Source: Pratylenchus scribneri (taxonomy: Eukaryota; Nematoda; Chromadorea; Rhabditida; Pratylenchidae). Taken from it: a stretch of DNA of 64,000 nt. The notes beneath the pieces were generated by a model. That model did not search any database, was not told the DNA's origin, and worked only from the letters and a program-made list of their open reading frames with translations. Numbering within the stretch: the first letter of the stretch is position 1; each line of letters opens with the position of its first letter. The translations under genes and the position numbers were made by a program. Below are positions 1 through 11,500 of the stretch, in pieces. The stretch spans positions 124,001-188,000 of the forward strand of contig JAQSEB010000184.1 of assembly GCA_030063045.1 (NCBI GenBank), read 5' to 3'.

Positions 1-1
1 A

Positions 2-94
2 AATATGCAGGAACATAATCGACTGAGAGTGTTCATGAAGGAAGCGGGCATTTTGGTGCAAAAAGGAATGATTTATACTTTTATAATTCTCTAA
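2..94 (+). CDS. Possible 3' end of a gene entering from the left edge
   Basis: From base 2 one frame is open for 30 codons and closes with TAA at 92-94. The peptide begins near QEHNRLRVFMKEAG and looks protein-like, and the sequence turns AT-rich right after the stop. There is no homology I recognise and no start in view, so this may be chance. The upstream flank is needed to decide. Confidence 0.2.
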   Translation, partial: NMQEHNRLRVFMKEAGILVQKGMIYTFIIL

Positions 95-434
95 AATGGA
101 GAATGTAAAAAGATGGGTGTACAAATTGGGTATTTTTTAATCAAATCAGCCTATAAAGTGATAAAAATGAATACATGACGGGTGGCTTTTGCGGTTTGCT
201 TTAAATTTGTTAACTGATAAGTGATAAGGAAAATAATTATAGCTAATTATGATTTTATAAGGGCCGATGTGGGCTCTGTGCCAAGTCCAAGTCCCATGTG
301 GTTTTAAAGGTTTTCCAACATGCTGAATCCCAAAACATTTTTTTTGGTTTAATCCTTGAAAATTGATGAAAACCGGTTTGGATAAAAAGTTTTAAACGGC
401 TGGGGCTTTTTTAGGCGAAAGGAAAAGCCAAACG

Positions 435-461
435 GGGATGGGATGGGATGGGATGGGATGG
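435..461 (+). repeat. (GGGAT)n pentanucleotide repeat, G-quadruplex-type
   Basis: Five to six consecutive GGGAT units. Four or more runs of three Gs with two-base loops fit the general G-quadruplex pattern on the + strand. It lies in an otherwise AT-rich intergenic region. Confidence 0.8.
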
Positions 462-2080
462 TGCGCGGCAAATACGATCTTTATGATAAAAAAATTCATG
501 TATGATTTTAATAATCGATATCATCCATTTCGCAATCAATTTTTTCTCCTCAACATTCATTTTCATTTCATTTACACACACAAGCGCAATCACAATTCAC
601 ATATTCATTCGCAAAACGCCAAAACGCAAATACAATACAATCCACAATCTCATCATACAATTACCCACCCATCCCATCATTCATCAGCAGCAGATCAATC
701 ATAAAATAGCGCACAACTTATTAATAATCAAAAAATTACTTTTTTTTTTACTTTTTAAGCATGTAAGCTAATCAACGAGTTAAATCAATAAAAAACTTAT
801 AGTTTAGTAGTTTGGTAAGAACTAAGCTCAACACAAGCTTAAATAAGTTTTAAGCTAATTTTCAATTTCTTAGTTCTCTCTATTTTTTTAGTTTTTCCAT
901 AATCCAAATCTAAAGAAAAACTAATTTTCCATTCTCAATATCTCCAAAACGCACATGTTCCCGTACCGGTTTCAATTCCCCCAATCGCAATGCGCAACTA
1001 TTTCCATTTTATTTTTAACAAAAAACGTTTCGGTTCTAAAACATGAGAAAAATTAGAAAAGAAGAGTAAAGGATATAGAATAGAAGCGAGATTCACACGT
1101 CAACAAAGGGAGAAGGTGGCGACTGACTGGTTGGATCCATTTGCAGTGCAGCCGCTCTATTCCTATAGCCCATTGCCCACACCACATTCATTTGCTTTCG
1201 AAAGAAAAGACAAAGGGGTGGTCGGTGGTTGGATAATATAAGAAATATAAGAGCATTCCTCCATTTTTACTCTCTAGGATTTAGTTGGGTGGTATTTGAT
1301 GAATCGATGCGTATGAAACTGTTCCGGTTTATTTTCTTCCCACTCATTCAATATCCCCATTTTTTCCCTCTTTAATTTTTATTAGAATTCGGAAAAGTTG
1401 GCGAATAAGGAAAAATGGATTTTTATCGATTTGATCTACGATTTTCCTACATTATCGCTAAAATTATAAAAGATAAGAAAGAGGAATTGGGTATGCCATA
1501 TACCCCAATATCGGTCACCGACCTACGCGGGTCACTACCTTCATTCTCCACCTTATTTTTATCATTTATTTATAACGGTTCACAAATAATCAACCAATCA
1601 TTTTCAGCAATCCTCTAAACTCTCTAAATTGCTAATTCGCATTCTAAAAGCGACAAATACTAGTGAAAAAATCTTCGGTTCCAATTGTATGACATTTAGC
1701 CCAACCAAGCAAAAAAGCGAAACGAAGGCAAATTGTTGTTTTATGCTTGATTGGCAAGGAGGTTTGTTAGCTATTTCGATATGACAAAATCATAATAAAA
1801 TTATTTTAGGAAGATTGTCCAGAAAACGCAAGAAACTGAAGTCCGTACAGCAACCGCAGCATCAAGAGTCAGTGGAAAGTATCGCATGCTTTTTGGCCGA
1901 AAAAACCCATCTCATCAGCGAAATCGCCATATTCAATCCACAGGAGCAGGACCGAGTGTTGACGACAACCAAAACAAACAAAAGGTTTACATACAACAAC
2001 TAAGAAAAATGATGGTTGATAGGGAAATTATATCAATTCTCTAATACAATTTAAAATATTGATCTAAATCCAACTCAATT

Positions 2081-2087
2081 ATTTTAG
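2081..2087 (+). promoter_or_regulatory. Probable trans-splice acceptor of eIF5
   Basis: ATTTTAG ends 34 bases before the eIF5 ATG, preceded by AT-rich sequence with no matching donor. This is the usual arrangement for spliced-leader addition in nematodes. Transcript ends would settle it. Confidence 0.5.
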
Positions 2088-2121
2088 TAACATCGATAAG
2101 TGAGAAAGAAAGAAGAGCAAA

Positions 2122-3728
2122 ATGACGCAGAAAATCAATGTGAATCGAAATGTGCAGGACCCATTCTATCGTTACAAGATGCCCCGTATCGTTGCAAAAG
2201 TGGAAGGCAAAGGAAATGGGATCAAGACTGTCATCGCCAATATGCCCGAAATTGCAAAGGCACTTTCTCGTCCTCCAACTTGTAAGTTTCCCAATTATTT
2301 TCATTCCATAATCTCTTCTAATTCAGATCCAACCAAATATTTCGGCTGTGAACTCGGCGCCCAAACCAACTTTGATCTGAAAAATGAGCGCTACATCGTC
2401 AATGGGGAGCATGATGCTAGCAAATTGCAGGACCTTCTAGATGGCTTCATCCGCAAATTCGTGCTCTGTGCAAACTGCGAAAATCCGGAGACTGTTTTGG
2501 TATGGAAAAAGCTCCAACAAAAATATTAATTCAACACATTTTTAGACCATCAAAAAATCGTCGGTTATCCATGCAAAGTGCAAAGCGTGCGGCCACGTCT
2601 ACCAAATTGATCCGAAGCAAAAATTGTCGACCTACATTTTGAAGAATCCACCGCCACAGGAAAATGGGGAAACACCAGAGACGACGGCAAAAGGGACGGA
2701 AAATGGTGGAACACCGCCGGCGGAGGAAGTGGCATCGGCCGTTGAAGAAATTGCCGTCGAAAATGGAAACAATCAACATTCGGGTGGTTCGGTGGATGAG
2801 GCGGACGACGACGATTGGGCACCGGAGCCGGAGGGGGAGACGGAGAAATTGTCGGGAGAGGTTTTGCTTTTGATTTATTCAAATTAAATATGAATTTTAT
2901 CCAAAGATGAGCAAAATGGTTGTGGACAAAGATTTGGAGAAAACGGAGAACGATCGATTGGACATGCTTCACCAATTCTACCAAAAAGCGGCGAAGGATG
3001 GAACAATTCAGGACGGGAAGAAAATGTTGAATGAGGCAGAACGCTTGGAACTGAAAACGAAGGCCACACTGCTGTTGGCGGATGTTCTGTTCACAACGGA
3101 AATATTGGCCCAAATGAAGGCGTTCCAGAAATTGTTGCTTCGTTTTTGCATCAATGACAAAAAGGTAAGAATATTGGTTCAGAGGTGAAATGAAATTATT
3201 TCTTTAAGGCCCAACGTTATTTGCTTTATGGAATCGAACAAACGGTTGAGGCACACAAGGATGTTTTGTTGGCAAAAAGTGCTCACATTATCAAGGCCCT
3301 CTACGACAATGACTTATGCGAGGAGGAAGTGCTTTTGGAATGGGAAAAGAAGGTTAGCCCTATAAACTTATTTCAATATTATATTTATATTCAAATTAAC
3401 GAAAAACTAATACCAAAATTTTTAGCCGAGCGGCAAGTTTGTGAAGAAGAATTTCGTCAAGGAGATGATCGCTGTGGCCCAGCCGGTGCTGAATTGGCTG
3501 AAAGAGGCGGAAGAAGGTTCGGAGACGGATGATGAAGCAGAGGATGGGGACATGGCCGTGGCTTTTGATGATCGCAGTCGCGCGGTTGGCACAACCATTG
3601 TGGAGGAGAAGACCAACAAGAAGGAAGACAAGGGCCAAGCAAATGGGAAGCAAAAAGCCGATGATGATGGAATGGACAAGAAGAAAGACGCAAAGGATGA
3701 GGATGATGTGGACATTGACAATATTTGA
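2122..3728 (+). CDS. eif-5: Eukaryotic translation initiation factor 5 (eIF5)
   Basis: eIF5 is the GTPase-activating protein for eIF2 and bridges eIF2 and eIF3 in the pre-initiation complex. Six exons join in phase: 2122-2281, 2327-2499, 2546-2860, 2907-3164, 3209-3352 and 3426-3728, giving 450 residues (human about 430). The N-terminal domain is strongly conserved. FYRYKMPR contains the arginine (residue 17) equivalent to catalytic Arg15, followed by [11 protein letters not shown] and [16 protein letters not shown]-x2-C pair (CANCENPET) and a second pair (CKACG) form the zinc ribbon. An acidic linker with EAD-type stretches leads to the C-terminal W2/HEAT domain, which ends in an acidic and lysine-rich tail. 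The ATG follows a probable leader acceptor at 2087. It is the first gene of a closely spaced pair with L35, about 300 bp downstream. Confidence 0.96.
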
Positions 3729-4030
3729 TTGATTGGGCAGCGGATGAAGAAGAAAAATATAATAATCAACAAACAATATATTTTACACAAAAATAATCTG
3801 TCCTCCTTCCCTTCCCTTCCACCTATTTTATTTCGGAATGTTAAATGGAATTTGTTGATGAATAAAACATTTTTTTCTTTTTATTAAAATTCATTTACCA
3901 ATTTTGTTTATTGATCATGTAATATATTTTACTTTTTATGTATTTGTATTGTAAATAATAAAAAGAATATTAATTGTTCGAATTTTGAAGAAAGCCAATT
4001 TGCACAAATCAATTGTGAAAATCCGTCAAT

Positions 4031-4734
4031 ATGACAAAGGTGAAAACCCACGAATTGCGCGGAATGAAAAAGGAGGAGTTGATGAAGAAATTGGAGGAGC
4101 AAAAAACGGAGTTGGCCAGTCTTCAGGTTTTTCAAATAAAAGTGAAATTTAATTGAAATAAAATTGAAAGGTATCCAAAGTGACCAACGGCGCAATTTCA
4201 AAGCTCTCGAACATCCACGTTGTGCGAAAGAACATTGCTCGCATTCTGACCGTGATCAATCAGGCGCAAAAGCTTAATCTACTGAAGTTTTACAAGGTTT
4301 GAAAAATAAACAAACAAACTTATAAATAAAGGAGTCATAGAAAATGTTTAAAGGGTGATTGACATCTCGTTAATTGCTGATATTTTATAAACTACTTCAT
4401 TAACATCAACAAAATTATTATAAACGAGTTTAATAACTCGTTTGTAAAAAGAAATTTACTTAGCGAACATAAGATTTCTATATTCTTTATTGTCATTTTT
4501 AGAAAAATATAGTAGATAGAATTAAAAACATTCTACAAAAAATTTACTATTTATATCAATTTGATAATGAAAACAAATTTGCAGGGCAAGAAATACCGGC
4601 CACTGGATTTGCGTTACAAGAAGACCCGTGCAATGCGACGTGCCCTCACCAAACATGAACGTTCGTTGAAGACACACAAACAAAAGGTGCAGGAACGTCG
4701 TTGCCCAGTCCGCGTCTATGCACTCAAGGCCTGA
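4031..4734 (+). CDS. rpl-35: 60S ribosomal protein L35 (uL29)
   Basis: Structural protein of the large ribosomal subunit near the peptide exit tunnel. Three exons (4031-4126, 4171-4296, 4585-4734) join in phase to exactly 123 residues, the family's normal length. Characteristic segments are [13 protein letters not shown] at the start, [18 protein letters not shown] in the middle, and [18 protein letters not shown] before the basic C-terminus. The second intron is 288 bp, far longer than the others, and holds a perfect hairpin. It lies about 300 bp after eIF5 on the same strand, consistent with a shared transcript but not proof of one. A poly-A signal-like AATAAAAATA lies near 4825. Confidence 0.97.
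4422..4443 (+). other. Perfect hairpin in long rpl-35 intron
   Basis: A 9-bp inverted repeat (AAACGAGTT / AACTCGTTT) with a 4-base loop lies inside the 288-bp intron. Ribosomal protein introns often host snoRNAs. Weak matches to C and D boxes are present (GGTGATTGA, CTGA), but they are not good enough to call one. Confidence 0.4.
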
Positions 4735-5567
4735 GCAATTCGGAAAGAAGAAGGGAACGGTTATTGGAATCGATATGACTCGTTCTTTTTTGTTAAAACC
4801 ATTATTTGGATTACATTTTGTTAAAATAAAAATATAAAAAAAAAGTTAATATGATGAGGAATTTACGAAATCAACAAAAACACTAAATTGGATCCAGTAA
4901 GTTTAAATATGACACCGAGTTGATGAATGGAAAACCACTCATAAGTAGATAAATATAGGCACTAACAGTATAATACAAATAGGTATTATGTGGTAGATGG
5001 GTTCTTTTTCGAAGCCTTTGATGCTATCATTTACAAATGAAAGAACATACGAAACATTTGAAACCTTACTTATTAGGTGTTTCACAGCCTTGATTCGATT
5101 TGAGGAACATCCTAGATTTTAGCTTTCGTTTGTTGAAATAGACCACTGAGACCTCTTCCTTGCTGACCTTATTTCCTTTTATTTATCCCATATAAATTAA
5201 AATAATTGTTCCGAGATTGCGCATTTATTCATTGAAAGGGAGAGAAAATAAATAAAAAGTAATTTTGCATAATTATTATTGAGGAAGCGTGAAAGACGCA
5301 CAAAGTAAAGTTGGGTGAAAATAGAATAAATGTGAACATTGTGGATGGAAAAAATGATTTGATTAATATCCTCTTGTTGGGGAAAAGTTTACAAAAAAAT
5401 TGTTGTAGTACGATGATGAATGAATGAAGATCCTATACCATTATTTTTTGCTAATAATTGATTGCTTTTTGGCCCTGCTTTGTGAATAAATTATAGACAA
5501 TAAAATTCTAATAGAATAAGTGGGGAATAATTGTTTGAAAAGGTAATTTTATCATCAATTCCTCTGA
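4735..5567. other. Convergent intergenic region, no gene seen
   Basis: AT-rich stretch between the ends of rpl-35 (+) and the PP2A subunit (-). It should hold both 3' UTRs. No open frame of note and no repeat was recognised. Confidence 0.6.
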
Positions 5568-7845
5568 TTAACCATTTGCCACTTTCCCATTGCCAAGGGA
5601 TGCCATTCTGCTTGTCGCCATCATCAAATCATCCCCGGTGAATATTTGTTGAGCATTTTCGTTTGCCGCCTTCTCCAATTCATCCCATTTCCGTTGTTTC
5701 GCCTCTTCCTTCTCTTGGTCCATTTCTTTTTGTTTGTTGTAATTTTGGACGCATAAATCGAACAGTTTTTGGTCCTCTTCCATGAAAAGTTTCAATGCAT
5801 TGTAGATTAAGCCGTGGATGGTTCTTTAAATTAATAATAATTTGGAATGAATTAATGTTGGAAAGAAACTTGTTCCAATGATTCCGCGAATTTTTGTAGA
5901 GTGAAGGGAACATAATTGGCAAAATGGTTTGCACATTTTCACTGAAATTTGTTGCTCTTTTTTCCAATTTTATTCATCAAAATTGAAACCTGATTAATGC
6001 CAAAATGCATTCATTGTTCCAGAAATAGAGGGCACGTTCAGCAACCTTTTTTACGGAGGAAATTATTAATAGAAATAACAAAAATTGACCTGGAAATGTG
6101 GACTGGAAACGCATCGAGCCAATTGGTAGAATAATTGAATTTGGACTTTTTTGAATTCACTCGGATCAATCACATCCAAAATCTCCTCCAACTCATTCAA
6201 AAACATAACCTTCAACATTTTTCATTTCAATTTTGGATTACTTTTTACTTTACCTCCTTTGGACTGTGCACTTTTGGCCAATATTTCAGCAGGGCCATCA
6301 CTACGGAAACGGTTAATGCCGGGTCTTTGTCGATGAATTGCACAACACAATAAGCCAATTGGGGATGATAGGCGTTCAGATATTTTGCCTATAAATTTGA
6401 TAAATGAAATTAACAATCAGAAATATTTTAGGGGGTAAAAAATAGACTATAGGAATTCAAACTGACCAAAGTTCGAATTAAATGCTTATTATTATTAAAT
6501 TAATTAATGAGTAATAAATTGATAACCTTATGCAATGGCAAAAGCACTCTCATCAAGAATGTTTTATGCTCCTCCTTCAGCGGAATTGCAAATCCATTTA
6601 TGATGCTGCCCAACACCTCCAGCAATTCCGCAATGCCATTGTGCCTTTCCGTCTCGTAAATGAATGTGTAGAAGATGTTGTTGATTTGTTTGCGGATGAA
6701 TGCGCGGATGGCCACGAATTTGCCATAAATTCGATGGGTAATTGTCTTCAGAAAATCCTAAAAAAATATTTACAAATTTATTTAATTTTAAAAAATGAAC
6801 CCTTTCCCGCGGATCTTCCGAATCGAACAATTCCAGCAAATTGGTAATGAATTTTTGGCCCATATGATCTTTGGCATGCCGAACCTCAAATTCGGTGGAT
6901 TCAATGAATCGAAGGAAAAAGTCATAGATTAGTTGGAGATGAGGCCAAGCTGGTTCCAAAGTTGGATCATCCTTGAAAAATTGTTTGAAATTTAATCGAA
7001 GATTTTAAAAATTAACCTCATCCGGGTCATATTCTGTCCCAGTCGGATGGGTTGGCGGAGAAAGGACGCGGAAAACAGTGGCAGTGAACTGGAATAAATA
7101 TATTTAAATGATTTAAGAATTTAGCTAATTTACCATTTGAAAAATTGGCGCATAAACTTCGGGTCGAATGGCCCCGCGGCGCATTGTGATGTGGTCCAAG
7201 CATTCGTTCAATGCCATCCGCTTCACTTCTTTTTGTGCCAAATTGGAGAGGGGGTCGACGGTGAAATCGAAAACACGAGTGCATTGTTCCAGCTTTTGGA
7301 TGAATAATTCGCATGCCTTTTCTTGGTCCTCAATTTCTGTTCAATAATGAATAAATTATTTCAATTATATTCCAATAGCTTACCATCATCCAAAGGTGGC
7401 AATTTTGCGTATTGTTCTCCATTGCCTCCATCGCCCTCATCATCCACCAAATAGGTTAAATTCAGCACATTCGTGGTGATTGCCCCAATGGCCGCATCCT
7501 CCTCCTCTTCCAATTCTTCATTTGCTTTTACTGCGGTGGTTGGACTTGGCTGTCAATGAAAATAAATTATATATTTATTTTAATAACAAAAAATGTTAAA
7601 ATTGGTCTTATCAAAATTTTATATTCTTTTTTCTAGTATCGGAATATTCAATAAACTGATTATTTTTTTGCTTAATTCTTTTCCATTTTTTAAATATTTA
7701 TTTTTGTTTGAACCTGTTGTTCTCCTCGTTCCCTTTCGTCTCCATTTTCAGTGCCCTCCGATGAAATTTTCAATTTCCCATTTTCATGACTGGCCACTGC
7801 GCTTAATTCTGCCTCATTCCCTTCTCTTTGAAGTAGTTCATCCAT
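5568..7845 (-). CDS. pptr: PP2A regulatory subunit B56 (B')
   Basis: B56 subunits direct protein phosphatase 2A to substrates carrying LxxIxE-type motifs. Read on the minus strand, the exons carry the whole HEAT-repeat core: [139 protein letters not shown] and [17 protein letters not shown]. The N-terminus is a variable acidic segment starting [10 protein letters not shown] at 7845, ending its first exon at 7714. The C-terminus is a charged helix. C. elegans has two such genes (pptr-1, pptr-2), and I cannot tell which is the orthologue. It lies 308 bp downstream of NAA35 on the same strand. Confidence 0.95.
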
Positions 7846-8153
7846 TCGCGCTTATTTCTTTTAATTAATTTTAAAACAAACAAAAATAAATTAGAAGAAT
7901 TAATCATCGGAAAAATAATTCTATTTTAGGAAAAAATTAAATTTTGATAAAATTCCATTTTTATTCAAATAAATTTCTCAATGAATTGAAAATGGAGATC
8001 ATTTGTGATAATTATTAACAAAAGAAATGGAAAATAAAGGCAAATATAAAAAAGTCCACTTTTTCATTTCATTACAAAATATTAGAAATATTAATTTAAA
8101 ATTCATCATCTTCTTTCCAAGTTTGTCAATTGGAGTACCCGCGCGCATTTATT
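7846..8153. other. Short same-strand gap between NAA35 and PP2A B56
   Basis: About 308 bp of AT-rich sequence. It fits the 3' UTR of NAA35 followed by a leader-splice region for the B56 gene if the two are co-transcribed. No gene seen. Confidence 0.5.
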
Positions 8154-10992
8154 TCAAATGAACCCGATTAGAGGGAAATTGAGCTGCTTTTGTTGTGAAG
8201 AGAATTCAAAGGAAAGTTTCTTCTGAAATTCAAAAATATTAAAAATGTTTTCCATTGTTTTTCCTTACATCGTTCATTTTTTGGGTGGCCATCAAATTGG
8301 CGACGATCATGTTCTTTTTGGCCAGCTTTTGAATGGCCTCCAATGTGGCGGAATATTCACTCTCCTCCGGCACCTCCAATTCCGTTTCTTTGATCACCGT
8401 GATGACTTGGCCAAAATAGGTTCCAGCCTCTTTGAACATTTCCTCATGCGCTTTTTGTTCAATCAATTCGCCAATTCTATTAGAAATTTGAATAAAGTAA
8501 TTTAAACTATTTCCAACCTTGATTCCCTCAAATATTCTTCATAGGTGTAAAATAGCATGTTTGGCACATTTTGGAATGGTTCAACCCGTTTTGCATATCT
8601 AAGGTGTTCCCTCGGTGGAATGTCCAATTGTTTGGCGGCAATCAGGCCAGTCATGAATTTGAACATTGCATGGGCCATTATCATTTCCACCCTTTAATTT
8701 TATTAAATTAATTCAATAAAATATCAAACCTATATAAAAATGAACGCATTTTGATTCGGGACAAATTCTTCCGAAATTCATTGTCGAATTTGGTCTTTTG
8801 TTGTAATTTTTTGCCCGAAACCTTCTTCTGTTGATGGATTGGACCTGTTTTAATTTGAGAATTGTTTAATTTTTTTCCAAAAAAATTTAAATCATATTCA
8901 TTTATTTTCTATTATTTATGAATTAAATTATAAAAATTCTCCCAAAAACTAACTTTTTCCATATTCCATTCGCATTGTGTTGAATATTCGATCGCAAAAG
9001 TTGCTCAAACTCCTCGCAACGATGTCCCCAAAATACCAATAAACGTAGGTGAATTCGTACGGTTGGAAGAGGCGCAGATGGAAACCCAAAGAGAAATGGC
9101 TGTGGAGAAGTTCAAGGATGGTGTGCAAAATGTAGTTGGAGAAAATGTGCTGGATGCTGGGAATCATTGAGGGCATTGCATTGTGTTCATCGGCCATTCG
9201 GAATCGAAGCATTTCAAATTCGGCCTCAATTCGAGTGGCCTTTAAAATTAACTCATTAAATTGAATAATTCTAAAAAAAACAAACCTCGACATGTAATAT
9301 GCCAAAATCGTCAAAATTTATTTTCAGCATTTTTTCCCGTTGTCTTGCCAAATTGTTGCCCAGTGTTTGGAAAATGCCAACAAATCCCCGGGTTAGGAGA
9401 TTTTCCAGAAAATCGTCCAAATATTTTTGTTGCGTTGGATCACCCGCCAAAAGGACTCTAAAAAAATTTTATTATTTTTTTGATAATTTATGTTGAATTA
9501 GAACTTTATTATTTCTTCAATGCCACATCCCTCCAATAGTCCACTTGTTCGATTCATCGAAGCCAAAATTATGTCGGAAATGGGAAAAGTTCCACAAATG
9601 ATGTGGTCATTGGGCATAATCTTTTTAAATTAATTATTATTTAATTTTAAATTATTTTTACAATCAATTGCAGAATTGACCGAGTCAAGGCCGAACTTTT
9701 CTCATCGCCGAATTGCCTCAAAATTTCCTGGAAAATTATTTCGGGATTTAAATAAAAAATAACAAAAAAACGAACACAAATTTCCTCTGTGCTTCCCACC
9801 GAGTCGAGCACTCCCCGAATCATTAACGAAATTGTCTCCAACAATTCCCCCAAATAGACATAGGCCTCCAGCCGGGTATGAAGTTTTGGTCGACGCGGAA
9901 ACCCCGGAGGCGACAAATAAAGATAGGCATTCGGATCGAACACTGGAAGCCAAGAGAAATCGGCGTCATTGCCAGATTGAGGCGGTTGGGAGCCAAGTTG
10001 AATTGTTTCCCTTGCCTTTTGCAGCAATTGAATGGATTTGAAGACAGCGGCGGTGGATCTTCAAAATTAGGTGTAAATTATTTTATCCTTTAAAAATTTA
10101 CTTCTTAAAATCGGGAACAAATCGATTGGCTGTTTCAATGGGCTGTTGGATCAAAGTAGCATAGGGAGGCAGCAAATGATTTAAGAGTTCAAAAAATGCC
10201 ATAAAAAATTCAATGCGATATTTCAATGCTTCCAGTAGTTTTGCGAATTCAGCTGATTTTGGTTTCTTCTTCAATTCATTATTGATGGCGGTGATTGAGT
10301 TTTCCAATTGGTTTTCAACTTGGTCCAATGTGAATTCATTTGTCATAAAATCATTGGGGAAAACGAGACATATATCTTCCTAAATGAAGAAAGTCAATTT
10401 TATATTTAATAAAGAAGCCTACCTCATTTGAGACTGAAGCAATGTTAATATATGCTCGAAATAGATTGATAATATACAAAATTGACAAGGCCATTGAATA
10501 AAGATGCGGACTTTGCGTTTCCAGAGAAGTGGGTTTAAGAAGGCACAAATTAGTGAAAAGCTAAGAAATTAATTCTTTTTTATGCATTTTATCTTTTTCC
10601 TTACTGTTTGGTCCATTGGTTGAGCATTAATCCAGGAAGTGAGCATCGCAATTGTTGCGTCAAATATTGCTATTATTTCTTCAAGGCTGGCATTTGAAAG
10701 TTCTTCAGGCGAAAAAGTGTCCAGTTTTCGTTCAATCTTTACAATTCCAGTGTCCATTTTGGGGTCCATTATTTCTGAAATTATTTTATATTATGCAATG
10801 AAAAATTAATTTACCGATAGCACTCATTGCCTCGGAAAGTTTAAAATCGTCATTTTTTGCCAATTCTGATTCATTTAGATCTAAAAATAAAAATTTATAA
10901 TAGCTTATTCATTTTTAAAAACCTTTGCAAGCTGAAAGGAATTCATCGGTGATGTCAGTCAATTCACATTCTTTTGGATTAAAATCATTCAT
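8154..10992 (-). CDS. NAA35: N-alpha-acetyltransferase 35, NatC auxiliary subunit (Mak10)
   Basis: NAA35 anchors the NatC complex, which acetylates N-terminal Met followed by hydrophobic residues, to ribosomes. The minus-strand start is the first of two nearby ATGs (10992). The hallmark segment near residue 60 reads MDPKMDTG, followed by FSPEELSNASLEEIIAIFD and SWINAQPMDQTV, matching the Mak10 N-terminal region. Helical exons follow down to a short last exon ending at 8154 (stop TGA). Splices checked at both ends are in phase. C. elegans natc-1 is the likely orthologue. It is divergent with the gene at 11501 across about 500 bp. Confidence 0.88.
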
Positions 10993-11500
10993 TTTCAAAC
11001 AGCAGCACAGGCCCACAATTTAATTCACTATAATCGTCAAAATGTTATTTTTTTCTAAAAAATTTTTTAATTATTTCTTGCATAAAAATTAGGTGGGATT
11101 GGTTGTGATCCGAAACAGAAATCCAACAAAAAATCCGAAACAACCACTTGCTAATACGCGAATCAGCCCTATGGGCTCAAATTTAATAAAAAAAAAGAAA
11201 AAAAAATAATAGTATGGTGTTGATGTCTTGTCTGCTGCTGATGTGATGTGTTGGCGAAATATTATGTTTTTTTTCTCAAAAAAATTAATAAATAAAAATT
11301 CCATTCCATTTAGCTTCGCTTATCTTTAAAGGTTTAACGTTTATGTAAGCAACCCAAACTTTTGATGATAATTAATTAAAAACTGATTAAATTCGTCTTT
11401 AAATTCCAGATAAATATCTGAGCTGGCAAGCACTGCACTTATCCAAAATAAAATTAACAACTAATAAGGACAAATTACGACAACAACAAATTCAGATAAA
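10993..11500. promoter_or_regulatory. Divergent promoter region, NAA35 / 11.5 kb gene
   Basis: About 500 bp between two divergent starts, so both promoters should lie here. It contains purine/pyrimidine-rich runs near 11190-11210. The last bases, AAATTCAG at 11488-11495, form a probable leader acceptor five bases before the + strand ATG. No distinct motif was recognised. Confidence 0.45.

Larger units (their letters stand above)
95..2121. other. Intergenic stretch, no convincing gene
   Basis: About 2 kb of AT-rich DNA before eIF5. It holds a short GGGAT tandem repeat (435-461). Small open frames at 438-771, 1415-1618 and 1815-2003 have no recognisable motifs and show low-complexity or AT-driven composition. 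The last 40 bases carry the probable leader-splice acceptor of eIF5. The 1815-2003 frame follows an ATTTTAG acceptor-like site and is basic at its start, so a small unknown exon there cannot be excluded. Confidence 0.5.

Noticed and set aside
2531..3113. Minus-strand frames opposite eIF5
   Set aside because: Shadows of the conserved eIF5 exons; Pro/Pro-rich products arise from the antisense of acidic tracts.
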